A DNA stretch of 64,000 nt from Conus ventricosus. Lineage: Eukaryota; Mollusca; Gastropoda; Neogastropoda; Conidae. The notes under the pieces are model-generated. The model made no database searches, was not told where the DNA came from, and saw only the letters and a list, made by a program, of their open reading frames with translations. The stretch spans positions 53,097,380-53,161,379 of the forward strand of contig CM031600.1 in the NCBI GenBank assembly GCA_018398815.1. Direction: 5' to 3'. Numbering within the stretch: position 1 is the first letter of the stretch; the number at the start of each line of letters is the position of its first letter. Shown here in pieces: positions 1 through 12,093 of the stretch. The translations under genes were made by a program, and so were the position numbers.

Positions 1-1600
1 TGCAGATATGACAGTGTCCATCCCCTTTGGGAAAACACAAATGTGGAGTGACAGACTGAAAGAAAGGGCTTCAAAAGTAAAGACCTTTGCCTGAAAGGCA
101 AAGCAAAAATACTTTTATGAATGGGAATATGAAAACATATGTTCAAGAGGTCAAGGCTTACAGTCCACTCTCCAGGCAAAATGGAAACGCAGAAGGCATT
201 CCAGGCCAGACAGAGATGAGAAGATTTGCCTGGAAGGACAAAAAAAAAGCCCACCCTTCAGCAAGGTATAAATAAAATCTTATGTAAGTCTTCTCAGAAG
301 TCATGCCCTTTCTAAGAATGGTTTAGAGGGAAGAGTTAACAACTCTAGAAAAGACATAAAGGAGGCAAATACGCTGAAAAGTGGAAGGCCAAGCGTTGAC
401 TGTTCTCTGTTTGGACAAAGAAGAAAACAGGCAACATGTAGGTCAGGACTGGAACATTCAATGGACATCACTAATTGAGCGTCTCTGATGACAGGCAAGT
501 GTTCCAGGTATAGGGCCTGAACTGAGAGGATACTTGAATAAATGTAACAGGAATCAGTAATAGGTTGATTCAAAGCAACCTGAAAGTGCCATATTTTTTT
601 AGATGCCCGAAAGGAGTGACCAACTTCATCACACATAGTATCTTTAAAAAGAAATTTTTTTTCTTCACACACACATCCTAAAGAGGACGACAGGAAAGGT
701 CAATACAGGAGGTGAGAACGGTGTCTTGTATGACAGACCATGCATTTGATATGGCACTTTTAACAAGAGAAACCCTGGAATTTGGAACTGAAGCTTCAAA
801 ATCATTTTTATCACAAACTCAATGTCCATCATCATCTATATCTCTATCTTTCGCCATCTGCCTGAACATACCTAAATGGTCATGGTCAGGATGTCCAGGC
901 CTCCCAGCAAGTGTTCACCGACACTTGCACTTTTGCAGCAGACCCTGTTGAATCTTCTCTCAGTGGGACATTGTCCAACCCTGAGTCTTTTGCTAAGGGC
1001 ATGATGTGATCCATATCCCTGACAAATACACATTCCCATGTTGCTCCTCTTCATGTTACGGCGCTTAGGGGGTTGAGAGCATGCAGTGGATGGAGGGGGG
1101 AGACACTGACCTGTTTCTACAGAAATCAGTACCATACAGAACTGGTATAGCTGGCAGAGGAGGGCAATTATCTGGCAAAACTGGCTGACTGTCCTGAATA
1201 TTAAAATTGTGGACAGAACGCTGAGTTGTATCAGGCAAGTTCTCCCAAGAGTTGTAAGGCTTGAACAGGAAACATTCTGTACAGGAGACACAGGTCTTGT
1301 GGGTATCAGCATGAAGGGACCACTTGCGGTAAGAGGGGCAAATGCAGGAGGCTTAACTGGAGCAGATGGATTACAGAACGATGAGAAAGATGCCATGGTG
1401 TATGATAGTGGAGCTGTATGCTGAAGAGAGTGGCAAGAAAGTGAAATTTATGAGCATAAACAGATGAAATTCCCTCTTGAGAGGTAAGGTAGAAAAAGAC
1501 TTCTTCATCACAAGCTAATGCAAGCTTGTAAGGTCACGTATGAGGATTCATGAGCACTGAAAAATAACAAAAAAAACCAACAACAATAAAAAAAACACCA
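1..1600. other. unresolved left flank with open stretches
   Basis: No gene could be identified. Two fairly long open stretches lie on the - strand, at 301-672 (123 codons) and 872-1396 (174 codons). The first reads as plausible protein composition around 430-600, but I recognise no domain, splice signals are not convincing, and neither joins the lectin or DM14 gene in frame. They could be decayed transposon coding sequence or exons of an unknown gene. Confidence 0.25.
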
Positions 1601-1616
1601 AAGTCCCAATTCCAGG

Positions 1617-1640
1617 GTGGGGGGGGGGGGGGGGGGGGGG
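1617..1640 (+). repeat. poly-G run
   Basis: About 24 consecutive G on the + strand, directly left of the sequence leading to the 42-bp minisatellite. Comparable runs recur at 2434-2467, 32440-32465, 37346-37370 and 61657-61680. Confidence 0.95.
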
Positions 1641-1840
1641 AGGCATGTTCCCTCGCCAAGGAAAAAGAGAAAACTGAGCTACGTTTGGTTCATGGCACAA
1701 GGAAGTGAATTCACTACAGGCGATCATTCTTACTTCCAAACTGGGTATGGAGGCAAGGTTAGCTCCAGCTTTTCCAATTTTTTTGGGGATGGGGGTGGCG
1801 GGTGGGGGAAGAGAGGATCCTGATAACATGGCGATATTGC

Positions 1841-2213
1841 ACACCAAGTAGGATAAGGTATTTATTTGAACAGGTATATTCCACACCAAGTAGGATAAGG
1901 TATTTATTTGAACAGGTATATTCCACACCAAGTAGGATAAGGTATTTATTTGAAACAGGTATATTCCACACCAAGTAGGATAAGGTATTTATTTGAACAG
2001 GTATATTCCACACCAAGTGGGATAAGGTATTTATTTGAACAGGTATATTCCACACCAAGTAGGATAAGGTATTTATTTGAACAGGTATATTCCACACCAA
2101 GTAGGATAAGGTATTTATTTGAACAGGTATATTCCACACCAAGTAGGATAAGGTATTTATTTGAACAGGTATATTCCACACCAAGTAGGATAAGGTATTT
2201 ATTTGAACAGGTA
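1841..2213. repeat. 42-bp minisatellite, about 9 copies
   Basis: The unit contains GGATAAGGTATTTATTTGAA followed by CAGGTATATTCC and ACACCAA, repeated head to tail almost without change; one copy has an extra A in the TTTGAA stretch and one has GTGGG for GTAGG. Because 42 is a multiple of three, several reading frames on both strands stay open through the array, but this is a property of the period and not evidence for a gene. Confidence 0.95.
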
Positions 2214-2433
2214 GGTATGAGAGAAAATGGATTCTACCTTGGATGACAATGACTTAGGTAAGTTTGCATGAATGTGTTGAGTCATCACACTACAGAGTGA
2301 CAAGAGAGCCATGTAGTCTGTACCACACGAAAAGACACAACACCTCAAACCACATCCACTATTTAATTCTGATACAAAAATTTGGTGCAATTTTGAAGAA
2401 GCAGAGTTTTTTTTTTCTTTGGAGGGAGGCGGG

Positions 2434-2467
2434 GAGGGGGGAGGGGGGGGGGGGGGGGGGGGGGGGG
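2434..2467 (+). repeat. poly-G run
   Basis: A run of more than 25 G inside a longer GA-rich stretch (2423-2490). Confidence 0.95.
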
Positions 2468-2499
2468 CCAGCAGGGGAGAGGGAAAGGGAAAAGCATTT

Positions 2500-2946
2500 T
2501 TTTCAAAGCCCTATTCCAATTGCTAAAACTCTCAAAAACTAATCTGTTAGCTAAGGGAAGCTAACTGCTCAAAATTATTGGCTGTTTAAAAGTGATTAGG
2601 AGTTCCTGTAATCTGTGAGAATATAGCACTCTGTCCCCTTTTCCCCATAGTGGTTACAGTCCACAATAATTTCTACTGTTTTAGCCAGGCTGACCTCATG
2701 GGGCCTTTTCTGGGCCTATCCTAAAAAAGGCTGCATCCTCTGACATGTTAAAGGCTGACAAGACTACACCTTGCTGCCAGCACCTGCCATTCAGCTTAGT
2801 GTTTTGGTCACATGTTAACTATAAAACAACCAAACAAACAAACAACAAAACCATCAAAAGCAACAACTAACACCACCAACAAAATTCAACAACAAAAACA
2901 AAAAACGTTTGAAAAGTAAAGGCCTTGTGGGCAAACAGAGACTGCA
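2500..2946. other. no gene seen; A-rich sequence
   Basis: Non-repetitive to 2815, then a CAA-rich, A-rich low-complexity stretch to about 2910. No exon or motif could be supported. Confidence 0.5.
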
Positions 2947-3186
2947 GACTTGACAGCTACTATCCAATCTGGGCAGAATGTACAATTTTCACTAGACTTG
3001 ACAGCTACTACCCAATCTGGGCAGAATGTACAATTTTCACTAGACTTGACAGCTACTATTCAATCTGGGCAGAATGTACAATTTTCACTAGACTTGACAG
3101 CTACTATCCAATCTGGGCAGAATGTACAATTTTCACTAGACTTGACAGCTACTATCCAATCTGGGCAGAATGTACAATTTTCACTA
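2947..3186. repeat. 48-bp minisatellite, exactly 5 copies
   Basis: The unit starts GACTTGACAGCTACTATCCA and ends TTTTCACTA; five units fill 240 bases with only one or two substitutions. The period is a multiple of three, so open frames run through it on both strands; I do not regard them as coding. Confidence 0.95.
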
Positions 3187-3323
3187 TCTAACCACAAGAT
3201 GACAGTCGGCAGGTCAAACATTATAACCTGAAGAAAGTGCACAGGGTTTCCAGAACAAAGATGGGAGAATGGCCCTCAAAAGGAATAAACAGTGGACAGT
3301 GGAGAAAGACAAACTTTTTAACA

Positions 3324-3404
3324 AGGTAGATTCAAAGAGAGTCACAGAAAAGAGGAGGTTACTAGGTAGATTCAAAGAGAGTCACAGAAAAGAGGAGGTT
3401 ACTA
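3324..3404. repeat. 40-bp direct duplication
   Basis: Two adjacent identical copies of a segment beginning AGGTAGATTCAAAGAGAGTC. Lies in the intron or flank upstream of the lectin coiled-coil exon. Confidence 0.9.
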
Positions 3405-3539
3405 GCACAGACGTCCAGGGGGTGTAGGAACTATTTGTACTAAAAGAGTCCACAGCACCTCAACAGGGTCTTCCACAAAAGACAACAGACAATGTACCCA
3501 GATCTTCAAAGACATGTGTCAATCAGTCTATGTCTACAG

Positions 3540-4745
3540 ATCAGGTCCATCCGAAACACAGTTGGAGACGCCATCACTGAAGCAGCTGAAGCCTCTGATC
3601 TGGCAACAAGCACGTCACTAGACACTGATGAACTGCTGGAAAAACTGAACAACGACCTGACGGACATCAACTTGTCTCAAAATGTGGACATTGACAATCT
3701 GCGCCGGGAGGCCAAACAGCTGGCAGAAGATGCCGGCCACCAGGTCCAGCAGGCCTTGGATACTCTCAGGGATGACCTGAAGTCCACTGGCGCTGCAGTG
3801 CAAGGACTCATGGGCCGTATCAACTCCAGGAAATGTGAGTTCAACCACATAGTGTCATGTATGTATATATATATAGTAGACTGCATTGCACAGTGGTAAA
3901 ATGTAGAGAACTGTAGAGTAGTGAAGTATGGCAGAATGAAATGGAGTGCAGAACACAGCATTCATTAAGAGCTTTTCACATTAAAAAGAAACACAATTTA
4001 AAAAAAAAGAACAAGTGGCTATGCTTAGTGATTTGATCAACATCATGAAGATGTATACACAGATTCTGATTTATGCGTTTCTGCTATTCTAAATCAAGCA
4101 TATTCAGGCTGATCACTTAGAATCACACATTTAAAACCATGTTCATGCCATTAAGACTAAGGCATTTGTTTGGATAGCTAAAATGAAAAAATGACTAACA
4201 GGACAACTTTCTAAACTAAAAATCGTGGTTACACCGAACAGGAATACGGCACATGGAATTATGGACTTCTGTGGACAGGTAAGCATAGAAAAATGAATAA
4301 CAAGATAGCTTAACAATGCAATTCTTCTGTCTCAATAGTAAAATGTTATGCCAGCGAGAAAGGCATCGGCTGTTCTGTCCTGTCAGACAAACTGCAATTC
4401 CAAACAGTTTAAAAAAGGAAAGACAACCGAAAAACTCACACATCAACTAACACAGTATCATTTTCCAATTCATCCAGGTGAATACGGGTCAGGTGCTTTC
4501 CAAGAAGGCAACACCACCATTTCCTTCGACAAGATCTTCACACAGAAACCGAATGTCATGCTGTCCATGGCGGGATTTGACGCCCACATGGCCCAGCCTG
4601 CCAACTCGCCGAAAGATGGGCTGGCTTTGACCAGTATGTGACCAGTGTGACCACTACTTCCTTCACCATCAACATCTACAGCCTCACAGGGGGCTCTGCC
4701 GTACTGCACAGGGTCTACTCCAACTGGATGGCATGTCAAAACTGA
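3540..4745 (+). CDS. H-type lectin, last two exons (3540-3834, 4478-4745), frameshifted
   Basis: Encodes the C-terminal part of a probably secreted carbohydrate-binding lectin. Exon 3540-3834 follows a CTACAG acceptor and ends at a GTGAGT donor; its 98 codons are heptad-rich and predict a coiled coil (NLRREAKQLAEDAGHQVQQA). Exon 4478 on starts after TTCATCCAG. One base left from the first exon plus two from the second make a Cys codon, so phases agree. The second exon shows the H-type lectin pattern: FQEGNTTISFDKIF, then KPNVMLSMAGFD, then FTINIYSLTGGS and a terminal SNWMACQN before TGA at 4743-4745. Between 4621 and 4626 one base is missing, so the domain is split over two frames; this may be a sequencing error or a pseudogene lesion. 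The start codon and signal peptide exon were not found. Snail agglutinins of this family oligomerise through helical or disulfide N-terminal regions, which fits the architecture. Confidence 0.75.
4155..4290. mobile_element. decayed ends of the TTTGTTTGGACAGGTAAGTAT element family
   Basis: At 4161-4180 the sequence GGCATTTGTTTGGATAGCTA, and at 4268-4288 TCTGTGGACAGGTAAGCATA, resemble the ends of the short elements at 44.1-44.4 and 48.5-49.3 kb. They lie within the lectin intron. The body is too decayed to delimit. Confidence 0.4.
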
Positions 4746-4890
4746 GGAAAGGTGTTTGTCTCTTGGTACCAGCAAAGGAAATTACTCATGAATGAAAAGT
4801 TTACTAACCAATCAGATTCCACAAAAATGCTTTGCAACGTGTCTGAAACCAACAAAGAATTCCAGTTGCCAATTTTTGGCTTAGCATTTA

Positions 4891-4896
4891 AATAAA
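4891..4896 (+). terminator. polyadenylation signal AATAAA of the lectin gene
   Basis: Canonical AATAAA about 146 bases after the lectin stop codon, giving a short 3' UTR. A second AATAAA sits near 5428 and could serve as an alternative. Confidence 0.5.
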
Positions 4897-4899
4897 AAG

Positions 4900-6050
4900 T
4901 GCAGAATTTCATGTGAATTAATCGTGAACATACCTGTGCAAAAAAAACCCTCTAATTTTTCAGTCTCATTTTCAGTAACTCTAGAACTAGCAGGTATGAG
5001 AAACCCCCTTAAACTTGTAGAAAGACTTTGGTCATGCATGCTAGATCTTCCTTGTCAAAATAATTGAACTTGATAAAAAGAAGAAAGAAAATTTGAAAAA
5101 AAAAAGAAAAGAAAGAAAACTGTATGCTATCAATATTCTTTCCTTGATACCTTTTCATTATCAAATCCAAAATCATGTCAAAAATGGTCATGATGCATGC
5201 TCCTGCTTCACAAATTAAAAGTTGGTCAATGAAAAACAGGTCTCAGAATGAAACTGATGGTACTTCTAATAACCATTCTCAAATCATATATGCTTGATAT
5301 AATGTGCAGGTGGGTATATCCCGTACTCCATTTCCTTCACTTTTAGGATATAACTATAAAGGACCTTTAATCCTTTGAGGCAGGGTTCTGTGTAATCTTC
5401 TGGAGTTGACTAGTTTGCATGAATCCAAATAAAATGTTATAGTAATAAATGTAAACATTTTTGTTAGCTTTGTTCAATAAGAACCAGTTCCTTGGCTCTG
5501 TGTTAATTTGAAAAACAAAATATAAATGGAAACAATATTTCTTATGCTTTCATACCATAAATGAATGCATGAAAAACATGTTCTTCATAATTTTATATGT
5601 AGTTGTAAACACTTCATTCAGATATGCCATCTTAATTTTTTTCAGACTCTTGAGTACTCATTTAAACAAAACTTCATTACATATAGATTTGCAATCCATT
5701 TTTAAAGAAATAAACATTCCAAAAACATCAAATGTACAGCACAATGAAAAATGCAATTGCACATACTGCAGCTTCATTTACGTAGCTGGCAATATTTGTT
5801 GTGCATAGTGGGCATCATAAACAATGTTTCTGTACATATTTTGATCATGTATTTTTCTGCTGCTTACAAAGTGTACCATTCACTGTTGCGTTAGATCACA
5901 ACTTGATTGTTTCAGCCAAACTTTTTATGTACCAGCCTTTGTTAACAAACCTTATTAACAGAGAATAAAAATCAAATTCTGTGGCCTTTTCTGCTTTGTT
6001 CAGAATTTGATCCCAATGATGATTTTCTCTTCACTTCCACATCTGTGCCA
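4900..6050. other. AT-rich interval, no gene seen
   Basis: AT-rich sequence between the lectin 3' end and the 27-bp array. It could hold 3' UTR or terminal exons of the - strand DM14 gene, but I found no acceptor with a matching phase and open frame. Confidence 0.4.
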
Positions 6051-6059
6051 AATTAATAC

Positions 6060-6890
6060 CTTCAGTGCACCTATGGCAAATTAAAACCTTCAGTACACCT
6101 GCGGCAAATCCACATCTTCAGTACACCTGTAGCAAATTGCCACCTTCAGAACACCTGTGGCAAATTGCCACCTTCAGTACACCTGTGGCAAAGTAACACC
6201 TTCAGTATACCTGAGGCAAAGTAACACCTTCAGTACACCTGTGGCAAAGTAACATCTTCCATATAACTGAGGCAAATAACACCTTCAGTACACCTGTGGC
6301 AAAGTAACATCTTCAGTAACCCGTGGCAAATTGCCACCTTCAGTACACCTGTGGCAAAGTAACACCTTCAGTACACCCGTGGCAAAGTAACACCTTCAGT
6401 ACACCCGTGGCAAATTGCCACCTTCAGTACACCTGTGGCAAAGTAACACCTTCAGTACACCAGTGGCAAATCACCTTCAGTACACCAGTGGCAAAGTTGC
6501 ACCTTCAGTACACCTGGCAAAGTACACCTTCAGTACACCCGTGGCAAATTGCCACCTTCAGTACACCATGGCAAGTAACACTTCAGTACACGGGCAAAGT
6601 AACACCTTCAGTACACCGTGCAAATGCCACCTTAGTACTGCAAAGTACACCTTCAGTACACCAGTGGCAACATACAAGTACACCTTCAGTACACCGTGGC
6701 AAAGTAACACCTTCAGTACACCTGTGGCAAATTGCACCTTCAGTACACCCATGGCAAATTGCCACCTTCAGTACACCGTGGCAAAGATAACACCTTCAGT
6801 ACAACCGTGGCAAAGTAACACCTTCAGTACACCAGTGGCAAATTGCCACCTACAGTACACCTGTGGCGAACTGAAACTTGCAGCACAACT
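6060..6890. repeat. degenerate 27-28-bp tandem array, about 30 copies
   Basis: Units read as CTTCAGTACACCTGTGGCAA followed by AGTAACAC or ATTGCCAC. Two spacer variants (AGTAACAC and ATTGCCAC) alternate irregularly, and many units have lost one to three bases, particularly in 6500-6680. Open frames on both strands through it come from the near-27-bp period. Confidence 0.9.
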
Positions 6891-7604
6891 GTGGCATACT
6901 TTCAGCAGGTTCACAATACCAATGGTTGGGTGGTATGGGACTATCCCCACTCCAGTAAGGAATCTATAAAGCCTGGTATAGTAGCTACACTACTACTGTC
7001 ACAAACAGCACAGGGGCGAGTAAGTTGCACCCTGATTAGGCTGTTTTAAAACATGGATTACTGAACCCCTACTGACATGAATCAGCAGTAAGACACAAAC
7101 CCCTCTGGTGCCTCAGGACAATCTAATGTCGATAGCTACTCCAGTTTACAAAAAAACACACACACACACATACACAAAAGAAAAGAAAAGAAAAAAAGGG
7201 AAATAAAAGACAGTAATGACAAAAAAAAAAGTCTGTCCTTATGGACCGCCATAGCAGGTAACTGTGTATGGGGGAGCTGAAATGACAGCATGGGAAAATT
7301 AACACTGACAGCAAGGAAAATAAGACAGAAAAAAAAAGTTTGTTAAATTTTACTGGAAAGTATCAATGCATGTGTGCACATACATGTGCACACACACACA
7401 CACAACACAACACACAACACCACACAACACACACACACCAACAAAATTTTCTAAAGTTTCCTCACAGTATTTCCCTTGGGATAACAGCCCAAATTTCACT
7501 CACACATTCATTAATCGATTGCACCAACTACAACAACAACAACTGAAAGAGGTACAATATAAAGCCACATCACTCAGCACATGTGACAAGACTTGTACAC
7601 TTAC

Positions 7605-7701
7605 TCAGCCATGCCTCATATCCTCCAACACGCAGTCGTTGCTTCATATCCTCCATCTGTCTTCCCAGTTTTTCTGCAGTTGCTTTGGCTTCATGGCTTC
7701 C
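7605..7701 (-). CDS. helical exon, last one found
   Basis: 97 bases, acceptor TGTGTGTGTCAG, donor CTGA/GTAAGT. Encodes EAKATAEKLGRQMEDMKQRL followed by RVGGYEAWL; this resembles the helical stretch preceding the C2 domain in CC2D1A. The perfect donor predicts at least one more exon to the left; without splicing the frame stops after 12 further codons. Confidence 0.55.
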
Positions 7702-10700
7702 CTGACACACACAATCATAATGTCATTATCATAATAAAAATTTATTATACAAGTGCGGGCCCTTTTGCAGGTACTTAATTTTAGAGCTAAAAACTGAAAA
7801 GATGCACTAAACATTTGTCTGGACAGTGTGCTGGATGCATTAACCAACATACATGACTTCCACCCAAATCTAAACAAGTCAAGCTGACCAGTTCTCTTCT
7901 TCTTCTTCTTCCTAAAATACTGGTTCACTCAAAAACGAGTAGGTCACCAGCACGCAAGTTAAAAAGTAAAATAAAATAACATAAAATAGTACGACTCAGT
8001 CTGTTGGCCCCTGGAGCAAATTTGGCAACAAGGGGTCGCACTCGAATTCAAGTTAAAAGCAATGGCCAAATTCAGGCCCAGGTAAACCATAAAATATCTG
8101 GGGAAGTTAAAATAGAAAATCGTCAATATGCAGATCTCAAGACTGTCGTATCAATTTGCTTTTTAAATGAGACTGCATTTGTGGCAATCTTGATGGCACC
8201 CGGCAGTGAGTTCCACAGCCGTACAGAACTAGGATAAAATGAATGTAAGTGGCTGTCAATATTTGATGCAGGTATGGTATAACACTGACCGCCACTCCTG
8301 GTGCTACTTTTATTCAATACTAGTTGTTCCATTGGAATATCAATTAGTTTAGCTCTGCCTTTGAAGAAGATGTTAGGTTTGATAAAAGCTCTTCTCTCTT
8401 CTAAGTGTTTCCATTCTAATTTCCTCATGTTCTTCTAGTATTCCTCTTTTCTCTGATGTGGCTCCCAGTTACGAACCGTGCTGCTCTCTTCTGAATCTTC
8501 TTGAGGTATCAATGTCCTTTAGATGGTAAGGATCCCAGACTGAGCAACCATATTCCGTTGCAGTTTCAGCACTGTGTTTGAGTGCTGTATGAACAGTTCA
8601 GTTTCCACTATCAGTTTTATCTCCTATTACAAGAGTGGCAACACCATACACAATGCGAATGAAAATGTCTTGATATAATTTATCTAAATTCCACCGCTTT
8701 TTTGCACTGTATGAACGTGTAAGTGGGACCCTCCAAAATCTCATGAGGACTCTTGAAAATTCCCAAATGAGGTTTAAGAGATTCCTTCAGTAGGCCAGTG
8801 ATCCCCTACCCCATGTTTGGTCATAAAGGAGTTGTGACTGAATCTGTTCACTGTCATGTGTGAAAGGGCTGCTGCTGTTCACTGTTCAACATGGCATTTC
8901 GTTAATAATGGGGGAATGTTTGGTAATGCCTGTCTCCTGTTCAACCATTCTGGTGCATGCTGGGTATTTCTGTTTCCATAATATACCAAACACTGACATG
9001 CATTACTAGAACTCTAACACGAGTGTCAGATCTTCTGCATGCATGTACACAAATAGAAATGGGGATTCAGGTGCTAAATGGTTCATTCACATATGAACCA
9101 AGAAATCTGAAAAATGCAGCTGCTAAATACTGATGGGTTTTGAAACGACAGCTTCAGAACAAGAGTTCAGTGTATAACTATAATAGCACTTACTAATGCC
9201 ACTTTTGATGCAGAGAGTTCAGAGGAGACATGTTTTGCGACTGGAAAAAAACCCCATACACAAAACAAATCTTTTCTGCTAAAACTGCTCATAGCAACAC
9301 ATAGATGTGAAGCTTTCATGACAACCCAAATTTCTCTCGTAAAAATAACTAGATAACAAGGGTAGAAATGAATGGAAGACAGTCTTATTTCATTGCTGTT
9401 GTACTGTAGCCAAACCAGTCACATAGCGCTCTTGTGTGGATAAGGTACTGATTCAGTTTGAAATATGACACTCCCTTTCACAACACTATGAGCAATACTT
9501 CCAGACTCTTCCTCTGTCTAAATGTAGACTGTGATCTGAAAAAATCCCAAGCAGAGGTCAGTTTATTTCTTCCTAACTAAAGATTACAATTTGGAATTAA
9601 GTTTTGAAAATAAAAAAAATGTTGTAAGCACTCACTGCATCGAAAAATACAGTTCTGATGAATGTGTGCATCCTGTCTTGGCATAAATTGATTGCTCCCA
9701 CAAAGTCTCAAAACAACTGTGAGACAAGGAAAGAGTATGAACAAAACTAGCTTGTATTCTTGACCACACTCCTAAATCTTACTCAGCACTATGTGAACAC
9801 TTGCTGTGCCTTCATAACACACCTGATTTTTGAGATAATCATCCAAATAAATACACACCCAAACAAATGGACACCAGGCATATCACATGCGTAACACATT
9901 TCTGCATCCACTGTTTTTTTTCTTGTGTGTGTCCGTCCGTGCATAGACGATATTAGATTTTCATGGCCTGACCAGCACAAATGGGGAACACAAAAATAAG
10001 GCATCTACTTCATCTTGTCCATAATATTTTTCCCCCCTAATTCAGCCTTTCTTTTGTTGTATTTATGTATACATTCTTATCCTCTACAATTCTAGGGACT
10101 CATGGTCAAGAACAGATGGTGTAACATGCATGGACAAGTCAACATGCAATGATACCTCCTTGACAAAATGAACACTTTATTTTCTTAAGACTGACCTTTC
10201 AAATTTCAAAACCAACAAACTGAAGTCAACACGCAATGATACATCCTTTAAAAATGTAACCTTTTTTTTCAAGGTCTGTCTTTGTACATTCAAAATCAGC
10301 GAAGTGAAGTTTTTCATCCAGTTCTCTAAAGGAATACCAGTGAAATGAACAACACACCCTTAGACAACAAACAACACACCCTTAGACAACAAACAACACA
10401 CCCTTAGACAACATGGCATAGTTTTTTGTTTGTTTGTTTGTTCTTTTGCATTTCAACAGAAAGGAAAAGCAATTCCAAAGTATGCATTACTGACACAATG
10501 ATTTAAAAGTGGAAGAAAACTATCTGAATGTAACACAGGAGTTATCTGTTACGTCAGTGAGTAAATGCATGCATCTGCATGAGAAGAGTTTGCTTGAATG
10601 TGAGGTAGGTGGGGGACAAAAAAGCAGTGGGCACAGTGGTTCAATGATGTAGCATCAATGTGCGCCAGATCCCTGGCATGATGGACTTACTTTACCAGGT

Positions 10701-12062
10701 TGCTTTTTTTTTCTGTTAAGTTGTTCTGGGTTTTTTGTGTGGATATAGTTAGACAAGATCTTAATTCACATACACACACATACACGCAGAAGATACACTG
10801 GTTCCTTCATTGCGCTTGCGTATTCTCTCTCCCTCCCCCTCCCTCTCTCTCTCGTTTGATATCACATAATTTTGTGAAAAGATGTAAAATGAAAGCACTA
10901 CTACTGCTTGTATATTTGACAACTCATCCCAAGTCCACTCTGGACCTTTTTCAAGACCAGAGACGTCAGAAGGCTCTTTAAAATGTTGAAGAGGGACATC
11001 TCTGAGCTTGTATTGTCTGTAGTCAGGAAAGGGCTTTTTTAATGTATATTTTCAGTACTTTTAAAGCTTGTCAGGGCTGTCACCGCTCATTGAAAAAAGT
11101 TGTGTTAAAGACCTCTTTACTCAACATAACATTACTTTTATACAATAATTAATCTGCTGCTGATATCTTTGAAGATAACTGACTGAAAAAAAATCTTGGA
11201 AGAACTGCCAGGTGCTTCTAAGGGAGCACACTCCTCCATGGATAAGTGCTATGGTTCCATATCTTTAATTGCATTTTTCTAGTCCAAACTGGGAAAACAT
11301 ACCCAAACAGTCAGATGTGTGAGCAAGAAGAAGTAAGAAACAAAATATCAGCATACCTCTTTGTCCAGCTGCATTCGCTCATATTTCAGGATCTCAATGC
11401 ACGACGTCTCAGAGCTGGAAAATAACACATGCATGTCTGAAATGAAAACATCACTTCAAATCCTTGATGTGCACAAACTTTCAATAGTCTGAAATGAAAA
11501 CATCACTTCAAATCCTTGATGTGCACAAACTTTCAATAGTCTGAAATGAAAACATCACTTCAAATCCTTGATGTGCACCAACTTTCGATAACAATAACAA
11601 AAGCAGAATCTGTAACCTATCAGCATAATAGTGTCCCAGTATCCATGCACATACATGGCACACACGCACGCGTATGTGTGTGTGTGTGTGTGTGAACTTT
11701 TTTTAAAAGTGTTGAGCATTTGTATTTTCCTTGCACACTCGACTGAAATAAATACTATAACAAAAAGCACAAGCACACACAAAACTAACATACAAACAAA
11801 CAAAATCACCCTTCTCTGCTGCTTAAGTATAAACGTTAGTTATACACAACAGTTTACTTTTAAAAAATATCACTAAAAACAATGTGATCATATCAATTCT
11901 AAAGTGCACTGAATTTTACTATGACCTAAATCATGATCAGATAACCAGCCTCTACCAGCTACACCAGAAGGGGTAAGATAAGATAATGTTGCTTATAGCC
12001 CAGCCGACCGCAAAGGGCCACATCAGGGCTGTCACCACGTTAAAATCAACTCACCAGTCATT

Positions 12063-12093
<31 letters not shown>

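Larger units (their letters stand above)
8771..11435. other. intronic sequence, no gene seen
   Basis: Lies in the DM14 gene intron between the exons at 11357 and 7701, apart from the small exon itself. Unique AT-rich sequence with short low-complexity patches (TTTG repeats near 10425-10445, CT-rich near 10820-10850). Confidence 0.5.

Noticed and set aside
1841..2213. Long open frames on both strands through the 42-bp array
   Set aside because: The period is a multiple of three, so frames stay open automatically; no start context, splice sites or domain.
2947..3186. Repeat protein encoded by the 48-bp array
   Set aside because: Same reason; frames on both strands are equally open.
3618..3961. 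Open frames on the - strand opposite the lectin coiled-coil exon
   Set aside because: Shadow frames; the + strand exon has splice sites, phase match and the domain context.
6055..6890. CRISPR-like array because of regular short repeats
   Set aside because: Units are contiguous with near-identical spacers, and the genome is eukaryotic; it is a minisatellite.
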